Positions 1 through 12,149 are shown, counted from the first letter of the stretch. The stretch: DNA of 64,000 bases from Parasphingopyxis algicola (GCF_013378075.1 NZ_CP051131.1:2244501-2308500); one strand, 5' to 3'. The notes: generated by a model from the sequence alone, not told the origin. Made by a program: numbers and translations.

Positions 1-794
1 ATTTCAACGTCGGGACGACCAATCGCGACCGACTGATCGAGATGGTCGAGCGCGAACGCGAGGCCGGCATCTCGCTGACGACGCTCGGCTATGGCACCGG
101 CAATTACAACGAAGCGATGATGGAGCAGATCGCCAATCACGGGAACGGCAATTACGCCTATATCGACAGCGCGATGGAAGCGCATCGCGCGCTCGTCCAG
201 GAACTCTCCTCGACGCTGTTCACCATCGCCGCAGACGTGAAGATCCAGATCGAGTTCAATCCGCTACATGTCCGCGAATACCGGCTGATCGGCTATGAGA
301 ACCGCCTGCTTGCCGAGGAGGATTTCGACAATGACACGGTCGATGCCGGCGAGATCGGCGCCGGGCACCAGGTCACCGCGCTCTACGAGATCGTGCCGAC
401 GGGATCGCGCGGCTGGCTGCCCGAACGCCGCTATGCGGCCAACCGGGCGGAAGCGCGCGGCGGCGAGGGCGCCGAGTTCGCCCATCTGCGCCTGCGCTAC
501 AAGCTGCCCGGCGAGGACGAATCGCGGCTGATCGAACAGGCGATCGGGCGCAGCGCGATGGTCAACGCCCGCGCGCCGCGCGGCGACATGGCGTTCGTCA
601 CCGCGGTCGCCGCCTTCGGCCAAAGGCTGCGCGGCGACACCTATCTCGGCGATTTCGACTTTTCCGATATCCGTCGCCTTGCCCGGGCGAGCGGCCGGAC
701 CGGCGATTATTGGCGCGGCGAATTCGTCACGCTGACCGAGCTTGCCGAGGCGCGCAGCGCGCCCGGCGGGAGCGGCGAGGGCAGCAAGCGCTAG
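1..794 (+). CDS. VWA domain-containing protein, YfbK-like, C-terminal part (5' end outside window)
   Basis: The reading frame is already open at base 3 and ends with TAG at 792-794; only about the last 263 residues are present. The first visible residues contain FNVG, LTTLGYGTGNYNEAMMEQIA and a GNGNYAYID stretch, which belong to the end of a von Willebrand factor A domain of the YfbK type. The following 180 residues match the DUF3520 region that normally closes this family. Such proteins are usually exported lipoproteins of unknown role. The metal-binding DxSxS site lies outside the window. Family assignment is firm; function is not known. Confidence 0.85.
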   Translation, partial: FNVGTTNRDRLIEMVEREREAGISLTTLGYGTGNYNEAMMEQIANHGNGNYAYIDSAMEAHRALVQELSSTLFTIAADVKIQIEFNPLHVREYRLIGYENRLLAEEDFDNDTVDAGEIGAGHQVTALYEIVPTGSRGWLPERRYAANRAEARGGEGAEFAHLRLRYKLPGEDESRLIEQAIGRSAMVNARAPRGDMAFVTAVAAFGQRLRGDTYLGDFDFSDIRRLARASGRTGDYWRGEFVTLTELAEARSAPGGSGEGSKR

Positions 795-894
795 CGTTTG
801 CGGCTCCGGCTCCGACAGGACGGTCCGTGCAGCCTTGCATGGGCCGTCCACCCCCGGCATAGGCCTGCCCCGAACCCAGTGATTCGGAGACCCC

Positions 895-1404
895 ATGTCT
901 GATACCCTGCTCATCATTTTCCTGGCGATCATCGCCCTTATCGTCGTGATCGTGCTGTTGAGGACTTGGGGTTCGAAGGACAGGCCCGCCGAAACCGCGG
1001 AAGACCAGCATCACGGCGTGTCCGACAGCCTGGCCGCCGCGGTCGAGGATGTGGTCGGCGAGTTTACCGGTGTCGAGGCCAATCCCGATTTTCCCGGCGA
1101 CAGCGATGTCGGCCGCCCCTCGCACGACGGCAGCGGCGGCGGCGCGAGCACCGCGCGCGGCGGCGCCGGCGACACGCTGACTCAGATCAAGGGGCTGGGC
1201 TCGAAGGCGGAGGCCAAGCTCAAGGGCTTCGGCGTCGCCCGCTTCGAACAGATCGCCTCCTGGACGCCGGACGATATCGCAATGATCGATTCCAAGCTCG
1301 GGCTCGGCGCCCGGATCGAACGCGACCGCTGGGTCGAACAGGCCGGGTTCCTCGCACGCGGCGAGATCGCGGCGTTCGAGGAAAAGTTCGGCAAGCTCGG
1401 TTAG
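895..1404 (+). CDS. Membrane-anchored helix-hairpin-helix protein
   Basis: A 169-residue protein with one membrane helix at residues 4-22 (a run of L, I and V), then a Gly/Ser/Asp-rich linker to about residue 90, and a C-terminal helix-hairpin-helix-like domain (LTQIKGLGSKAEAKLKGFG, about residues 94-112). Domains of this kind are often annotated as 5' DNA nuclease-like or L21-associated, but no catalytic residues can be recognised, so a DNA or RNA binding role is only inferred. GGAG lies 7 bases before the ATG. The glycosylase gene tag follows 10 bases downstream, suggesting co-transcription. Confidence 0.75.
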   Translation: MSDTLLIIFLAIIALIVVIVLLRTWGSKDRPAETAEDQHHGVSDSLAAAVEDVVGEFTGVEANPDFPGDSDVGRPSHDGSGGGASTARGGAGDTLTQIKGLGSKAEAKLKGFGVARFEQIASWTPDDIAMIDSKLGLGARIERDRWVEQAGFLARGEIAAFEEKFGKLG

Positions 1405-1414
1405 GGAAGGGCGA

Positions 1415-2008
1415 TTGAGCCTCACGCTCGGCAGCGACGGCAAGGCCCGCTGTTTCGGCGGCCAGCCGGGCAAGGAATTTTACGGCGAGTATCACGATAC
1501 CGAATGGGGCGTACCGGTCCATGACGACCGGATGCTGTTCGAAATGCTGATCCTCGAAGGCGCGCAGGCCGGGCTGAGCTGGGAAACCGTGCTGCGCAAA
1601 CGCGACGGCTATCGCGCCGCCTTTCACGATTTCGAAGTCGAGCGCGTCGCGGCGATGACCGATGCCGAACTGGAGGCGCTGCGCGAGGACGCGGGCATCG
1701 TCCGCAACAAGCTGAAAATCCGGTCGGCGCGCAAGAACGCCCGGATCTTCATCCAGATGCAGCACGAATACCGGACCTTCGACGCCTGGCTATGGGGCCA
1801 TGTCGACGGCACGCCCATCGTCAACCGCCCGCAAAGCTTCGCCGACGTCCCAGTTTCGACCCCGCTCTCCGACACGGTCTCCAAGGCGCTCAAGCAGCGC
1901 GGGATGAGCTTTGTCGGCACGACGATCATCTACGCCTATCTGCAGGCCGTCGGCGTGGTGAACGACCATGTGAAGGGATGCTGGAAATACCCGTCATGCC
2001 GGACTTGA
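1415..2008 (+). CDS. tag: DNA-3-methyladenine glycosylase I
   Basis: Tag removes 3-methyladenine from alkylated DNA as the first step of base excision repair. The 197-residue product has the family's zinc ligands: a Cys near residue 13 (ARCFG), a His in EYHDTEWG, and the C-terminal HVKGC pair. The core GAQAGLSWETVLRKRDGYR is typical. The start is TTG at 1415, preceded by GGGAAGG; no ATG fits better. The last codons, including the TGA stop, are read from a REP-like repeat (1991-2017), so the final SCRT tail is repeat-derived. Normal length for the family. Confidence 0.93.
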   Translation: MSLTLGSDGKARCFGGQPGKEFYGEYHDTEWGVPVHDDRMLFEMLILEGAQAGLSWETVLRKRDGYRAAFHDFEVERVAAMTDAELEALREDAGIVRNKLKIRSARKNARIFIQMQHEYRTFDAWLWGHVDGTPIVNRPQSFADVPVSTPLSDTVSKALKQRGMSFVGTTIIYAYLQAVGVVNDHVKGCWKYPSCRT

Positions 2009-2077
2009 TCCGGCATCCAAGGCCATAAACGATCTCGCCTGCCGCCCTGGACCCCGGATCAAGTCCGGGGTGACGAG
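1991..2077. repeat. REP-like inverted repeat pair
   Basis: Two palindromic units in opposite orientation: 1991-2017 contains CCGGACTTGATCCGG and 2044-2077 contains its exact reverse complement CCGGATCAAGTCCGG, extended to CCCCGGATCAAGTCCGGGG. The outer sequences (CCGTCATGCC and GGGGTGACGA) are also related. This is the layout of a REP doublet between the convergent genes tag and yjbQ. Such elements are common between genes in sphingomonads and may act as transcription barriers or RNA stabilisers. Confidence 0.8.
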
Positions 2078-2087
2078 AGTAGGGAAA

Positions 2088-2501
2088 CTATTCGCCCGCC
2101 AGGTGCAGCGCCACCTCGCGCCGGTGCGGGCGGCGGCGATGTTCGAACAGGTAGATGCCCTGCCAGGTCCCGAGCGCCAGCCGTCCGTCGATCACCGGGA
2201 TCGCGAGATGGGTCTGGGTCAGCGCGGCCTTGAGATGCGCGGGCATATCGTCGGGCCCTTCGCTGTTATGCGCGTAATGCGCGCCTTCCGGCGCCAGCCG
2301 GTCGAAATAGGCAATGAGATCGTCCTGCACCTCGGGCGCCGCATTCTCCTGGATCAGCAGCGAAGCCGAGGTGTGGCGACAGAACAGGGTACACAGGCCA
2401 CGGCCGACGCCGGTTTCGCCGACCCAATCCGCAACCCCGGGCGTGAATTCGACGAGCGATTGTCCCGGCGTGTCGATCGCGAGAACGGTCGTGTGGTGCA
2501 C
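2088..2501 (-). CDS. yjbQ: YjbQ / secondary thiamine-phosphate synthase family protein (UPF0047)
   Basis: Beta-barrel protein of the UPF0047 family; E. coli YjbQ has weak thiamine phosphate synthase activity but the true role is unclear. Recognisable motifs are FCRHTSASLLIQEN, HYAHNSEGPDDMPAHLKAAL and LGTWQGIYLFEHR. With the GTG start at 2501 the product is 137 residues, the family's usual length. The open frame runs back into gyrB. A CTG codon at 2514-2516 shares bases with the gyrB stop and could be an alternative start giving 142 residues. Translation is probably coupled to gyrB. Confidence 0.87.
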   Translation of the reverse strand: MHHTTVLAIDTPGQSLVEFTPGVADWVGETGVGRGLCTLFCRHTSASLLIQENAAPEVQDDLIAYFDRLAPEGAHYAHNSEGPDDMPAHLKAALTQTHLAIPVIDGRLALGTWQGIYLFEHRRRPHRREVALHLAGE

Positions 2502-2512
2502 CGCCAGCCGGG

Positions 2513-5005
<2,493 letters not shown>

Positions 5006-5149
5006 TCATATATAGGCTTTTCCACCGCAAAACCCAAGCGAATCGCCCGGAATCATGGGGATTGGGGGCCGCGGTCAAGCCATTGAATATGAACCGGTAA
5101 AACGCGCTCTCGTAATATAATTGCGCAAAGTTCACATAGTATACACACA

Positions 5150-5211
5150 GGCTGTCCCGATTCTCCGGGATATTCGCCCGCGACGCCCGGAACACAGGCC
5201 TCGGGACAGCC
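5150..5211. repeat. 11-bp perfect inverted repeat between recF and gyrB
   Basis: GGCTGTCCCGA at 5150-5160 and TCGGGACAGCC at 5201-5211 are exact reverse complements, separated by 40 bases that can themselves pair partly (CCGGG and CCCGG). It lies just downstream of recF and about 150 bases upstream of the gyrB start, both minus strand. There is no clear T-run, so it is not an obvious terminator. It could be a regulator site or a structured gyrB leader. Confidence 0.5.
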
Positions 5212-5260
5212 CATGCTATATCAGCATTTCCTACATTGAAAGCGCGGCATGCCGGCGGCT

Positions 5261-6340
5261 TCAGGCCGGGTGGATACCTCCCCCGCGCACCGCGTATCGG
5301 CTCGCATCGCCATTGATCCCGCCGAACAGGGCCGGCTCCGTCCCGGTCATCCAGACCTGCCCGCCGCCGGCCGCCAGCCGCTCGAACAGCGCCGCACGGC
5401 GGAGCGGATCGAGATGGGCGGCGACCTCGTCGAGCAGGATCAGCGGCCGCCGTCCGGCGCGCGCCGCAACCAGATCGGCATGGGCGAGGACGATGGCCAG
5501 CAGCAGCGCCTTCTGCTCGCCCGTGGAGCAGCGATCGGCGGGCTGCTCCTTGCCAAGGTGCGTAACCGCCAGATCGCTTCTGTGCGGGCCTGTGAGCGAG
5601 CGACCGGCGGCGCGGTCGCGGTCCCGTCCTGCCGCCAGCGCCGTGCCAAAATCGTCGGCCGGCCGCCAGCCTTCGAGCGCAAGGCGAGCCTTGGCGAACG
5701 GCCCGTCGGGCTGATCGTCCAGCTGTCCGTTCAGCGCCGCGATCGTCCGCGCGCGCGCCTCCGCCACCGCTCCGCCATGCTCGGCCATCTGCGCTTCGAG
5801 CGCCGCGCACCATTCGACGTCGAGCGGCGCCTCGTCGGCCAGCAGCCGGTTGCGCGCCCGCATCGCCGCCTCGTAGCGCGAGGCATGATGCGCATGGCCG
5901 GGTGCGAGCGCGAGCACGAGCCGGTCGAGAAAGGCGCGGCGGCCGCTCGGCGCGGCGGCGAAGAGCCGGTCCATCGCCGGGGTCAACCAGAGGATCGACA
6001 GCCACTCGGTCAGGGCGGTCGCGGACGCCGTGCCGCCGTTGATCCGCACCTGGCGGCGATCGGGTGTCGCGGGCAGGGTTCCCGTGCCGAGATCGACATC
6101 ACCGCCGGGCGCATCGAGTACGGCGGCGACGGAAAAACCGCCCGGTCCATCAGCCCGTGCCATCTCCGACAACTTCGCGCGCCTGAGCCCGCGTCCCGGC
6201 GTGAACAGCGACACCGCTTCGAGGACATTGGTCTTGCCGGCGCCATTTTCGCCGGTCAGCACGACAAAGCCCGGACCGGGTTCGATCAGCGCGGTTTCAT
6301 AGGATCGGAAATCGGTGAGGCCGAGGCGGCGGATATTCAT
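5261..6340 (-). CDS. recF: DNA replication and repair protein RecF
   Basis: RecF is an SMC-like ATPase that helps load RecA at single-strand gaps. The 359-residue product starts [15 protein letters not shown], has the Walker A motif GENGAGKTN at about residues 30-38, the ABC signature [11 protein letters not shown] near residue 268 and Walker [13 protein letters not shown] near residue 298. It lies 32 bases after dnaN, the classic dnaN-recF order. Length is normal. Confidence 0.97.
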   Translation of the reverse strand: MNIRRLGLTDFRSYETALIEPGPGFVVLTGENGAGKTNVLEAVSLFTPGRGLRRAKLSEMARADGPGGFSVAAVLDAPGGDVDLGTGTLPATPDRRQVRINGGTASATALTEWLSILWLTPAMDRLFAAAPSGRRAFLDRLVLALAPGHAHHASRYEAAMRARNRLLADEAPLDVEWCAALEAQMAEHGGAVAEARARTIAALNGQLDDQPDGPFAKARLALEGWRPADDFGTALAAGRDRDRAAGRSLTGPHRSDLAVTHLGKEQPADRCSTGEQKALLLAIVLAHADLVAARAGRRPLILLDEVAAHLDPLRRAALFERLAAGGGQVWMTGTEPALFGGINGDASRYAVRGGGIHPA

Positions 6341-6372
6341 CGGCCGCCTTTCATGGGCATCGCGCTAGACGC

Positions 6373-7485
6373 TCACACCCGCATCGGCATCAGCACATAG
6401 AGCGCGCTCGCCTTGTCATTCTCGCGGATCAGGGTCGGCGCGGCGGCATCGGCGAGATGCACCTCGATCGCATCGCCCTGCACCTGACCCAATATGTCGA
6501 GCAGATAGCGCGCGTTGAAGCCGATCTCGAACCCATCCGAGCCATATTGGCCGGCGACCTCTTCCGAGGCCGTGCCGTTTTCGGGCGAAGTGACCGACAG
6601 CGTGATCTTGTCGGTATCGAGCGCCATCTTCACCGCGCGTGTCTTTTCGGTGGCGATGGTCGCGACGCGGTCGACGCCCTCCTCGAAGCTGCGCGGATCG
6701 ATCTTGAGCAGCTTGTCGTTCCCGGTCGGGATGACGCGGTTATAGTCGGGGAAGGTGCCGTCGATCAGTTTCGACGTCATCACGGCGGTACCGAGACCGA
6801 AGCGGACCTTGCTGTCGGACAATGCGATCTCCACCGTACCGTCGAGCTCGTCGAGCATCTTCCTGAGCTCGCCGACGCATTTGCGCGGGACGATCACGTC
6901 GGGCATGCCTTCGGCGCCGTCGGGACGCGGCAGCGTATAGCGCGCGAGCCGGTGACCGTCGGTCGCCGCGGCCTTGAGCACCGGCTGGTCCTCGTCGGTC
7001 ACGTGCAGGAAAATACCGTTGAGATAATAGCGGGTTTCTTCGGTCGAGATCGCGAAGCGCGTCTTGTCGACAATCTCGCGCAGCGACGCCGCCGGCAATT
7101 CGAACGTCGTCGGCAAATCGCCCTCGGCGATGACCGGGAAATCGTCGCGCGGCAAGGTCGCGAGGTTGAAGCGCGCCCGGCCCGCATTGACCGCCATCTT
7201 GCCCTCGGCCGCTTCGAGCGAGACCTGGCTTCCTTCGGGCAGCTTGCGAACGATGTCGAACAATGTGTGCGCGGAGACGGTCGTCGCGCCGGCCTGTTCG
7301 ACCTGCGCCTCGACGGTTTCAACGATCTGCAGGTCGAGATCGGTCGCCATGAGCTTCAGCCCGCCGCTCTCGACAGCCTCGATCAGCACGTTGGACAGGA
7401 TCGGAATGGTGTTGCGGCGTTCGACCACCGATTGCACATGGCCAAGGCTCTTCAAAAGCACTGCCCGTTCAATCGTCGCTTTCAT
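6373..7485 (-). CDS. dnaN: DNA polymerase III subunit beta (sliding clamp)
   Basis: The 370-residue product starts MKATIERAVLLKSLGHVQSV and ends YVLMPMRV, both characteristic of the beta clamp; the three-domain fold spans the full length. The dimeric ring tethers the replicative polymerase to DNA. It heads the dnaN-recF-gyrB order. dnaA is not adjacent: two outer-membrane protein genes lie upstream instead, so this copy cannot be taken as marking the origin of replication. Confidence 0.98.
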   Translation of the reverse strand: MKATIERAVLLKSLGHVQSVVERRNTIPILSNVLIEAVESGGLKLMATDLDLQIVETVEAQVEQAGATTVSAHTLFDIVRKLPEGSQVSLEAAEGKMAVNAGRARFNLATLPRDDFPVIAEGDLPTTFELPAASLREIVDKTRFAISTEETRYYLNGIFLHVTDEDQPVLKAAATDGHRLARYTLPRPDGAEGMPDVIVPRKCVGELRKMLDELDGTVEIALSDSKVRFGLGTAVMTSKLIDGTFPDYNRVIPTGNDKLLKIDPRSFEEGVDRVATIATEKTRAVKMALDTDKITLSVTSPENGTASEEVAGQYGSDGFEIGFNARYLLDILGQVQGDAIEVHLADAAAPTLIRENDKASALYVLMPMRV

Positions 7486-7556
7486 CGTTATCCCCTGCGC
7501 GCGGCATAGTCATTATTTGGGAAAAGGGTCCTGCCCTGTATCGCCGAATATGGCAA

Positions 7557-7590
7557 GGAAAAGGGGCCGGAAAGCAAGTCCCCGACCCCC
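7557..7590 (-). terminator. Intrinsic terminator of the first beta-barrel gene
   Basis: On the minus strand GGGGTCGG (7582-7589) pairs with CCGGCCCC (7563-7570), with one G-T pair, and is followed by TTTTCCTT. It sits 32 bases beyond the stop of the beta-barrel gene at 7622 and upstream of dnaN, so it would separate the two. Confidence 0.65.
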
Positions 7591-7621
7591 GTTTTCGCGA
7601 CTTTCCTGTGGATAGTAACGC

Positions 7622-8182
7622 CTAGAAGCGGATGCCCAGCCCGCCGATGAGCTGGCCCCGCTCGAAATCCTCTTCGAGCGCCGTTCCGCGCAGCTCGACC
7701 CGGGCGAACGCATTGTCGCTGATCCCGAGCTCGAGCCCGAGCGTCGCGCGCACGCCGTCGAAATTCGAGGCGATGCTGGTTTCGGCGCCGGTCGGGTCAA
7801 TCGTGACGACCCGGAGGCGCGTATTGGTGTAACCGAGACCGCCATAAAGGAGCAGATTGTCGGCTATGACATGGCCGACCCGGCCGCCGATATAGAATTC
7901 GCGGCCAACCTGCGCGCAGACCTCGTCGCCGGCGGCAACGACCGACGTCGCGCATTCCTCGGTCGAGCTGTCGGTAATCTCGCCGGTCGCCCCGAACACC
8001 CAGTTCCGCGAGCGGATATCATAGCCGGCAGCGGCGCCGTAGACCGCGCCCTCGTCATCCTCGAACTCGTCGAGGCCGCCCAGCGCTTCCAGGCGGAACC
8101 CGGAAAAATCGTTGGCCGACTGGGCGGCGGCGGGGGACGCGATCAGCCCGGCGGCGAGCCCGGCCATGGTGAATTTGTGCAT
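7622..8182 (-). CDS. Outer-membrane beta-barrel (porin-like) protein
   Basis: A 186-residue exported protein: signal peptide of about 20 residues ending PAAAQ, then alternating strands of an OmpA/opacity-type eight-stranded barrel, ending GLGIRF with the terminal Phe used by the BAM complex. The start at 8182 has GGGAG six bases upstream; a longer frame upstream lacks a signal-like N-terminus. It is a paralogue of the next gene (shared FSGFRLEALGG / FTGFRLEALGG start, YDIRSRNWVFGATGE / YDFAVGGAVLGIEGE, FYIGGRVG / FYVGARVG). Two cysteines (TEECATS, DEVCAQ) may form a disulfide in a loop. Ligand unknown. Confidence 0.85.
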   Translation of the reverse strand: MHKFTMAGLAAGLIASPAAAQSANDFSGFRLEALGGLDEFEDDEGAVYGAAAGYDIRSRNWVFGATGEITDSSTEECATSVVAAGDEVCAQVGREFYIGGRVGHVIADNLLLYGGLGYTNTRLRVVTIDPTGAETSIASNFDGVRATLGLELGISDNAFARVELRGTALEEDFERGQLIGGLGIRF

Positions 8183-8317
8183 GAAATACTCCCGTTTACA
8201 ACGACCTGAGATGCAGATCGCCTTCGCGGTAGGTTTCATGAGATGAACCAACGGCAAACCGGTTGGTCATCTCCCGTTCATATCAGTACGAAACGTACCA
8301 ATATCGGTTGGCGTAGA

Positions 8318-8353
8318 CGTGAAGAAGGGGCCGGAAGATATGCCCCGGCCCCT
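8318..8353 (-). terminator. Intrinsic terminator of the second beta-barrel gene
   Basis: AGGGGCCGG at 8326-8334 and CCGGCCCCT at 8345-8353 form a perfect 9-bp stem. Read on the minus strand the stem is followed by TTCTTC, a weak U-tract. It lies 28 bases past the stop of the gene at 8382-9059 and resembles the terminator of its paralogue at 7557-7590. Confidence 0.65.
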
Positions 8354-8381
8354 CCTTGCAAGTGTTCGACGGCTTTGCGCG

Positions 8382-9059
8382 CTAGAAGCGGATGCCGACG
8401 CCGGCCAGCACCTGGTGCCGGTCCGTGTTCACGTCGAAATCGTCGAAATTGATATTGGTGTCGGCGACATCGACTTCGAGATCGCTATAGTTGGAATAGC
8501 GATATTCGACCTTGCCGTAGACGTTGCGGCCGAGCAGATATTCGATGCCCGCGCCGACGCGGAAGCCGTCGAGCGTGGCGTCGAAATCCTGGGCGAAACC
8601 GGCGCCGTCATCGGCATCGAGGCCGAACCGGGCGTTGGTGTAGCCGCCCTTGGCATAGAGTAGCGCCTGAGACGCGACGGGAACGCCGACGCGGGCGCCC
8701 ACGTAGAAATCGCGTTCGGCCTCGAACGAGGCGCTGCTGCCGGCGCCGAACGCGCCGTCGTCGGTTTCGCCGGCGGTGGAATCGGTCCATTCGCCCTCGA
8801 TACCGAGCACGGCACCGCCGACCGCGAAATCATAGCCGACGCCGATACCGTAGAGGAAACCGTCCAGCCCCTCACCGCTGCCGTCGTCGAAACGATCCTG
8901 CGTACCCGGCGAAAAATCGCCGTCATTATCGGCATTGGTGCTGTCATAGCCGCCCAGCGCTTCCAGCCGGAAGCCGGTGAAGGCGTCGCCATCGGTCTGG
9001 GCCAGGGCGGGGGTGGAGACGCCGGCCGCGAGCGCGGCGCCGAGAATGATCATACGCAT
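8382..9059 (-). CDS. Outer-membrane beta-barrel (porin-like) protein, paralogue
   Basis: A 225-residue protein with a signal peptide cut after about residue 20 (STPALAQ) and an eight-stranded barrel ending LAGVGIRF. It is longer than its neighbour at 7622-8182 mainly through acidic loops (NADNDGDFSPGTQD, DDGSGEG). AGGAG lies 9 bases before the ATG. The two genes are tandem, each with its own terminator, which suggests duplication and separate expression. Confidence 0.87.
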   Translation of the reverse strand: MRMIILGAALAAGVSTPALAQTDGDAFTGFRLEALGGYDSTNADNDGDFSPGTQDRFDDGSGEGLDGFLYGIGVGYDFAVGGAVLGIEGEWTDSTAGETDDGAFGAGSSASFEAERDFYVGARVGVPVASQALLYAKGGYTNARFGLDADDGAGFAQDFDATLDGFRVGAGIEYLLGRNVYGKVEYRYSNYSDLEVDVADTNINFDDFDVNTDRHQVLAGVGIRF

Positions 9060-9134
9060 GGAAACATACTCCTACAGTTTTACACGACCCCAAAAACCGG
9101 GGGACGAATGCTAAGCTAGTGACCGCGGGAAAAG

Positions 9135-9836
9135 TTGCATGAACCTCAGATAAACGGCGGTTTTCTGTTGCTTTCGGGCAACGGATTGGCGATCAGCCGT
9201 GCCGTGGACAGGCCCGGCCGCCTCTTTATCGCCCGCCATGGCGAAACCGTCTTCAACGCCGCCGCGCGATTGCAGGGCGATCATGCGCATACGCCGCTGA
9301 CCCGCGCCGGATTCGAACAGGTGGACGAGATGGGCGCGGTGCTGCGCCATCGCCTCGGGCCGCGGCCCGACCTGGCACTCTGGTCGTCGAGCGCCGGCCG
9401 CGCCTTGCAGACGCTGGCGATCATCGCCGAGCATCTCGGGCTGGACTGGCACGAGGCAAAGCATGACCACCGGCTCGTCGAAATCGGCATGGGCAGCTGG
9501 GGCGGCCGCTACTATGCCGATGTGATCGCCGAGCACGGGCCGGTGGTCGATGGTGAAAGCCGGTTGCTCAAACCCGCGCCCGACGGCGAGCGCTACGCCG
9601 AAATCGCCGAGCGCGTGACCCACTGGTTCGACGAACATGGCGAGGCGCCCGGCGACAAGCTGGTGATCATGCACGGCATATCGAGCCGGGTGCTCAGGGG
9701 CGCGCTGCTCGGGCTCGATCCGCTGCCGGACTATGGCGCGCCGGTCGCGCCGGGATTGCCACAGGGATCGGTCGTGATGATCGAGGATGGCGTCGAAACG
9801 CTGGTCGTCGAAGGCACGGGCGGGGAGCGCGCATGA
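9135..9836 (+). CDS. Histidine phosphatase family protein
   Basis: Phosphoglycerate mutase-like phosphatase. The catalytic RHGET motif is at about residues 34-38, the second catalytic His is in IMHGISSR, and SSAGRALQTL and the EIGMGSWGG segment fit the family. Substrate cannot be read from sequence. The longest frame uses TTG at 9135; GTG at 9204 would start ten residues before RHGET and is equally plausible. The stop overlaps the next gene's start (ATGA at 9833-9836). Confidence 0.83.
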   Translation: MHEPQINGGFLLLSGNGLAISRAVDRPGRLFIARHGETVFNAAARLQGDHAHTPLTRAGFEQVDEMGAVLRHRLGPRPDLALWSSSAGRALQTLAIIAEHLGLDWHEAKHDHRLVEIGMGSWGGRYYADVIAEHGPVVDGESRLLKPAPDGERYAEIAERVTHWFDEHGEAPGDKLVIMHGISSRVLRGALLGLDPLPDYGAPVAPGLPQGSVVMIEDGVETLVVEGTGGERA

Positions 9837-10321
9837 TCGCCCGTATCGCCATGGCCGTCGCCGTCTCACTGCTGCTGCCCGCTGCCGGACATGCGCGGGA
9901 TTCGCTGGGCGTGTACGGAAATTGGGGCGCGTTTCGCGATCCCGAGACCCCACGCTGCTATGCGATCGTGCGGCCGGACCGCGAACGGCGGGGTGACTGG
10001 GAGCCCTTTGCCTCGATCGGGACCTGGCCGGACCGCGACCGGCGGGGCCAGGTCCATTTCCGCCTCCGCCGCGAGATGCGCGAGGACAGCAGGCCGATCC
10101 TCACCATCGGGTCCCGCCGGTTCGAACTGGTCGGGCGCGGACCCGATGCATGGGCGGGATCGAGCCGCGACGATGCGGCCATCGTCGCCGCGATCCGCGG
10201 CGGCACCTCCATGCGGATCGAGGCCCGGTCGCGCAGGGCCGGCCGTTTCGTCGACAATTACAGCCTGCGCGGCGCGGCAAGCGCGATCGACGCGGCGGCG
10301 TTGGGCTGTGCGACAAGTTGA
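9833..10321 (+). CDS. Exported protein related to invasion-associated locus B (IalB-like)
   Basis: A 162-residue protein with an N-terminal signal peptide (about 22 residues, ending AAGHA) and the pattern LGVYGNWGAF followed by CYAIV that resembles the start of IalB-family proteins in alphaproteobacteria. It has two cysteines, at RCYAI and near the C-terminus (ALGCATS), which could form a disulfide. It shares an ATGA with the phosphatase gene upstream. Function unknown; family assignment is moderate. Confidence 0.65.
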   Translation: MIARIAMAVAVSLLLPAAGHARDSLGVYGNWGAFRDPETPRCYAIVRPDRERRGDWEPFASIGTWPDRDRRGQVHFRLRREMREDSRPILTIGSRRFELVGRGPDAWAGSSRDDAAIVAAIRGGTSMRIEARSRRAGRFVDNYSLRGAASAIDAAALGCATS

Positions 10322-10340
10322 ACGTTTGCTGACTTACTTT

Positions 10341-10438
10341 TTGTCAGACTCGACCTGTCGGTCGAGCGCCGCAGATTCCTTTGTCAGAATTTCCCTGTCG
10401 GGAAATCGCCGTACCGGCCCGCTAGCAACGTTCTGACA
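10341..10438. repeat. Dispersed TGTCAGA repeat, copy A
   Basis: Two hairpin units in tandem. Unit 1: TTGTCAGA, then CTCGACC-tgtc-GGTCGAG (10349-10366), then CGCCG. Unit 2: TTGTCAGA (10381-10388), then ATTTCCC-tgtc-GGGAAAT (10389-10406), then CGCCGTACCGGCCCGCT. The right end is GCAACGTTCTGACA (10425-10438), whose TCTGACA is the inverse of the left TGTCAGA. Related copies lie at 34819-34989 and 38025-38099. It sits between the IalB-like gene and rlmN. Confidence 0.75.
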
Positions 10439-10533
10439 AACAAATGCCCTGCGTCGCGCATCAAGCGAAGCCGGAGGTCTTTGGGAACATCCCCGACTCG
10501 CAAATCTCGACCATTACCCCTAAATGGCGCCGC

Positions 10534-11756
<1,223 letters not shown>

Positions 11757-11760
<4 letters not shown>

Positions 11761-12149
11761 TCTGCAGCCGCGATCACGTCGATCTCGACCATCAGTTCGG
11801 GGAGCGCCAGCGCGCTGACCTCGACGATCGTATCGGCCGGCCAGGGCGGCGTGAAATAGCGTTTGCGCGCTTCGACCATCGCCGGGAAATGGCCCATGTC
11901 GGTCAGGTAGATCGTGACCTTGACGATCCGCTCGCGACGGCTGCCCCCGGCCTCCAGAACCCGGTCGATATTGGCGAAGGTCCGGGCAAGCTGCGTCTCG
12001 AAATCGCCGGCGCCGACGATTCTCCCCTGTTCGTCGATCGCCGCCTGGCCGGAGAGGAAGAGCAGATCGCCGACCCGCCAGCCCGGCGCGATCGCATAGG
12101 GCGCAAGCGGATCGGGGTCGATCGTCAGCGGAGTGGGGTCCTGGGCCAT
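11757..12149 (-). CDS. RidA family protein
   Basis: Small trimeric YjgF/YER057c/UK114-family protein, 130 residues. Canonical members (RidA) deaminate reactive enamine/imine intermediates. Visible motifs are [31 protein letters not shown] and the C-terminal [19 protein letters not shown]. The Arg that binds substrate carboxylate in true RidA (in the 'R-x-x' of the C-terminal part) is not evident in this segment, so a divergent subfamily is likely. The start at 12149 follows AAGGACGAG; the longer frame is unlikely. Confidence 0.87.

Noticed and set aside
6373..7485. Replication origin next to dnaN
   Set aside because: No dnaA gene and no cluster of DnaA boxes (TTATCCACA) were seen near dnaN, recF or gyrB.
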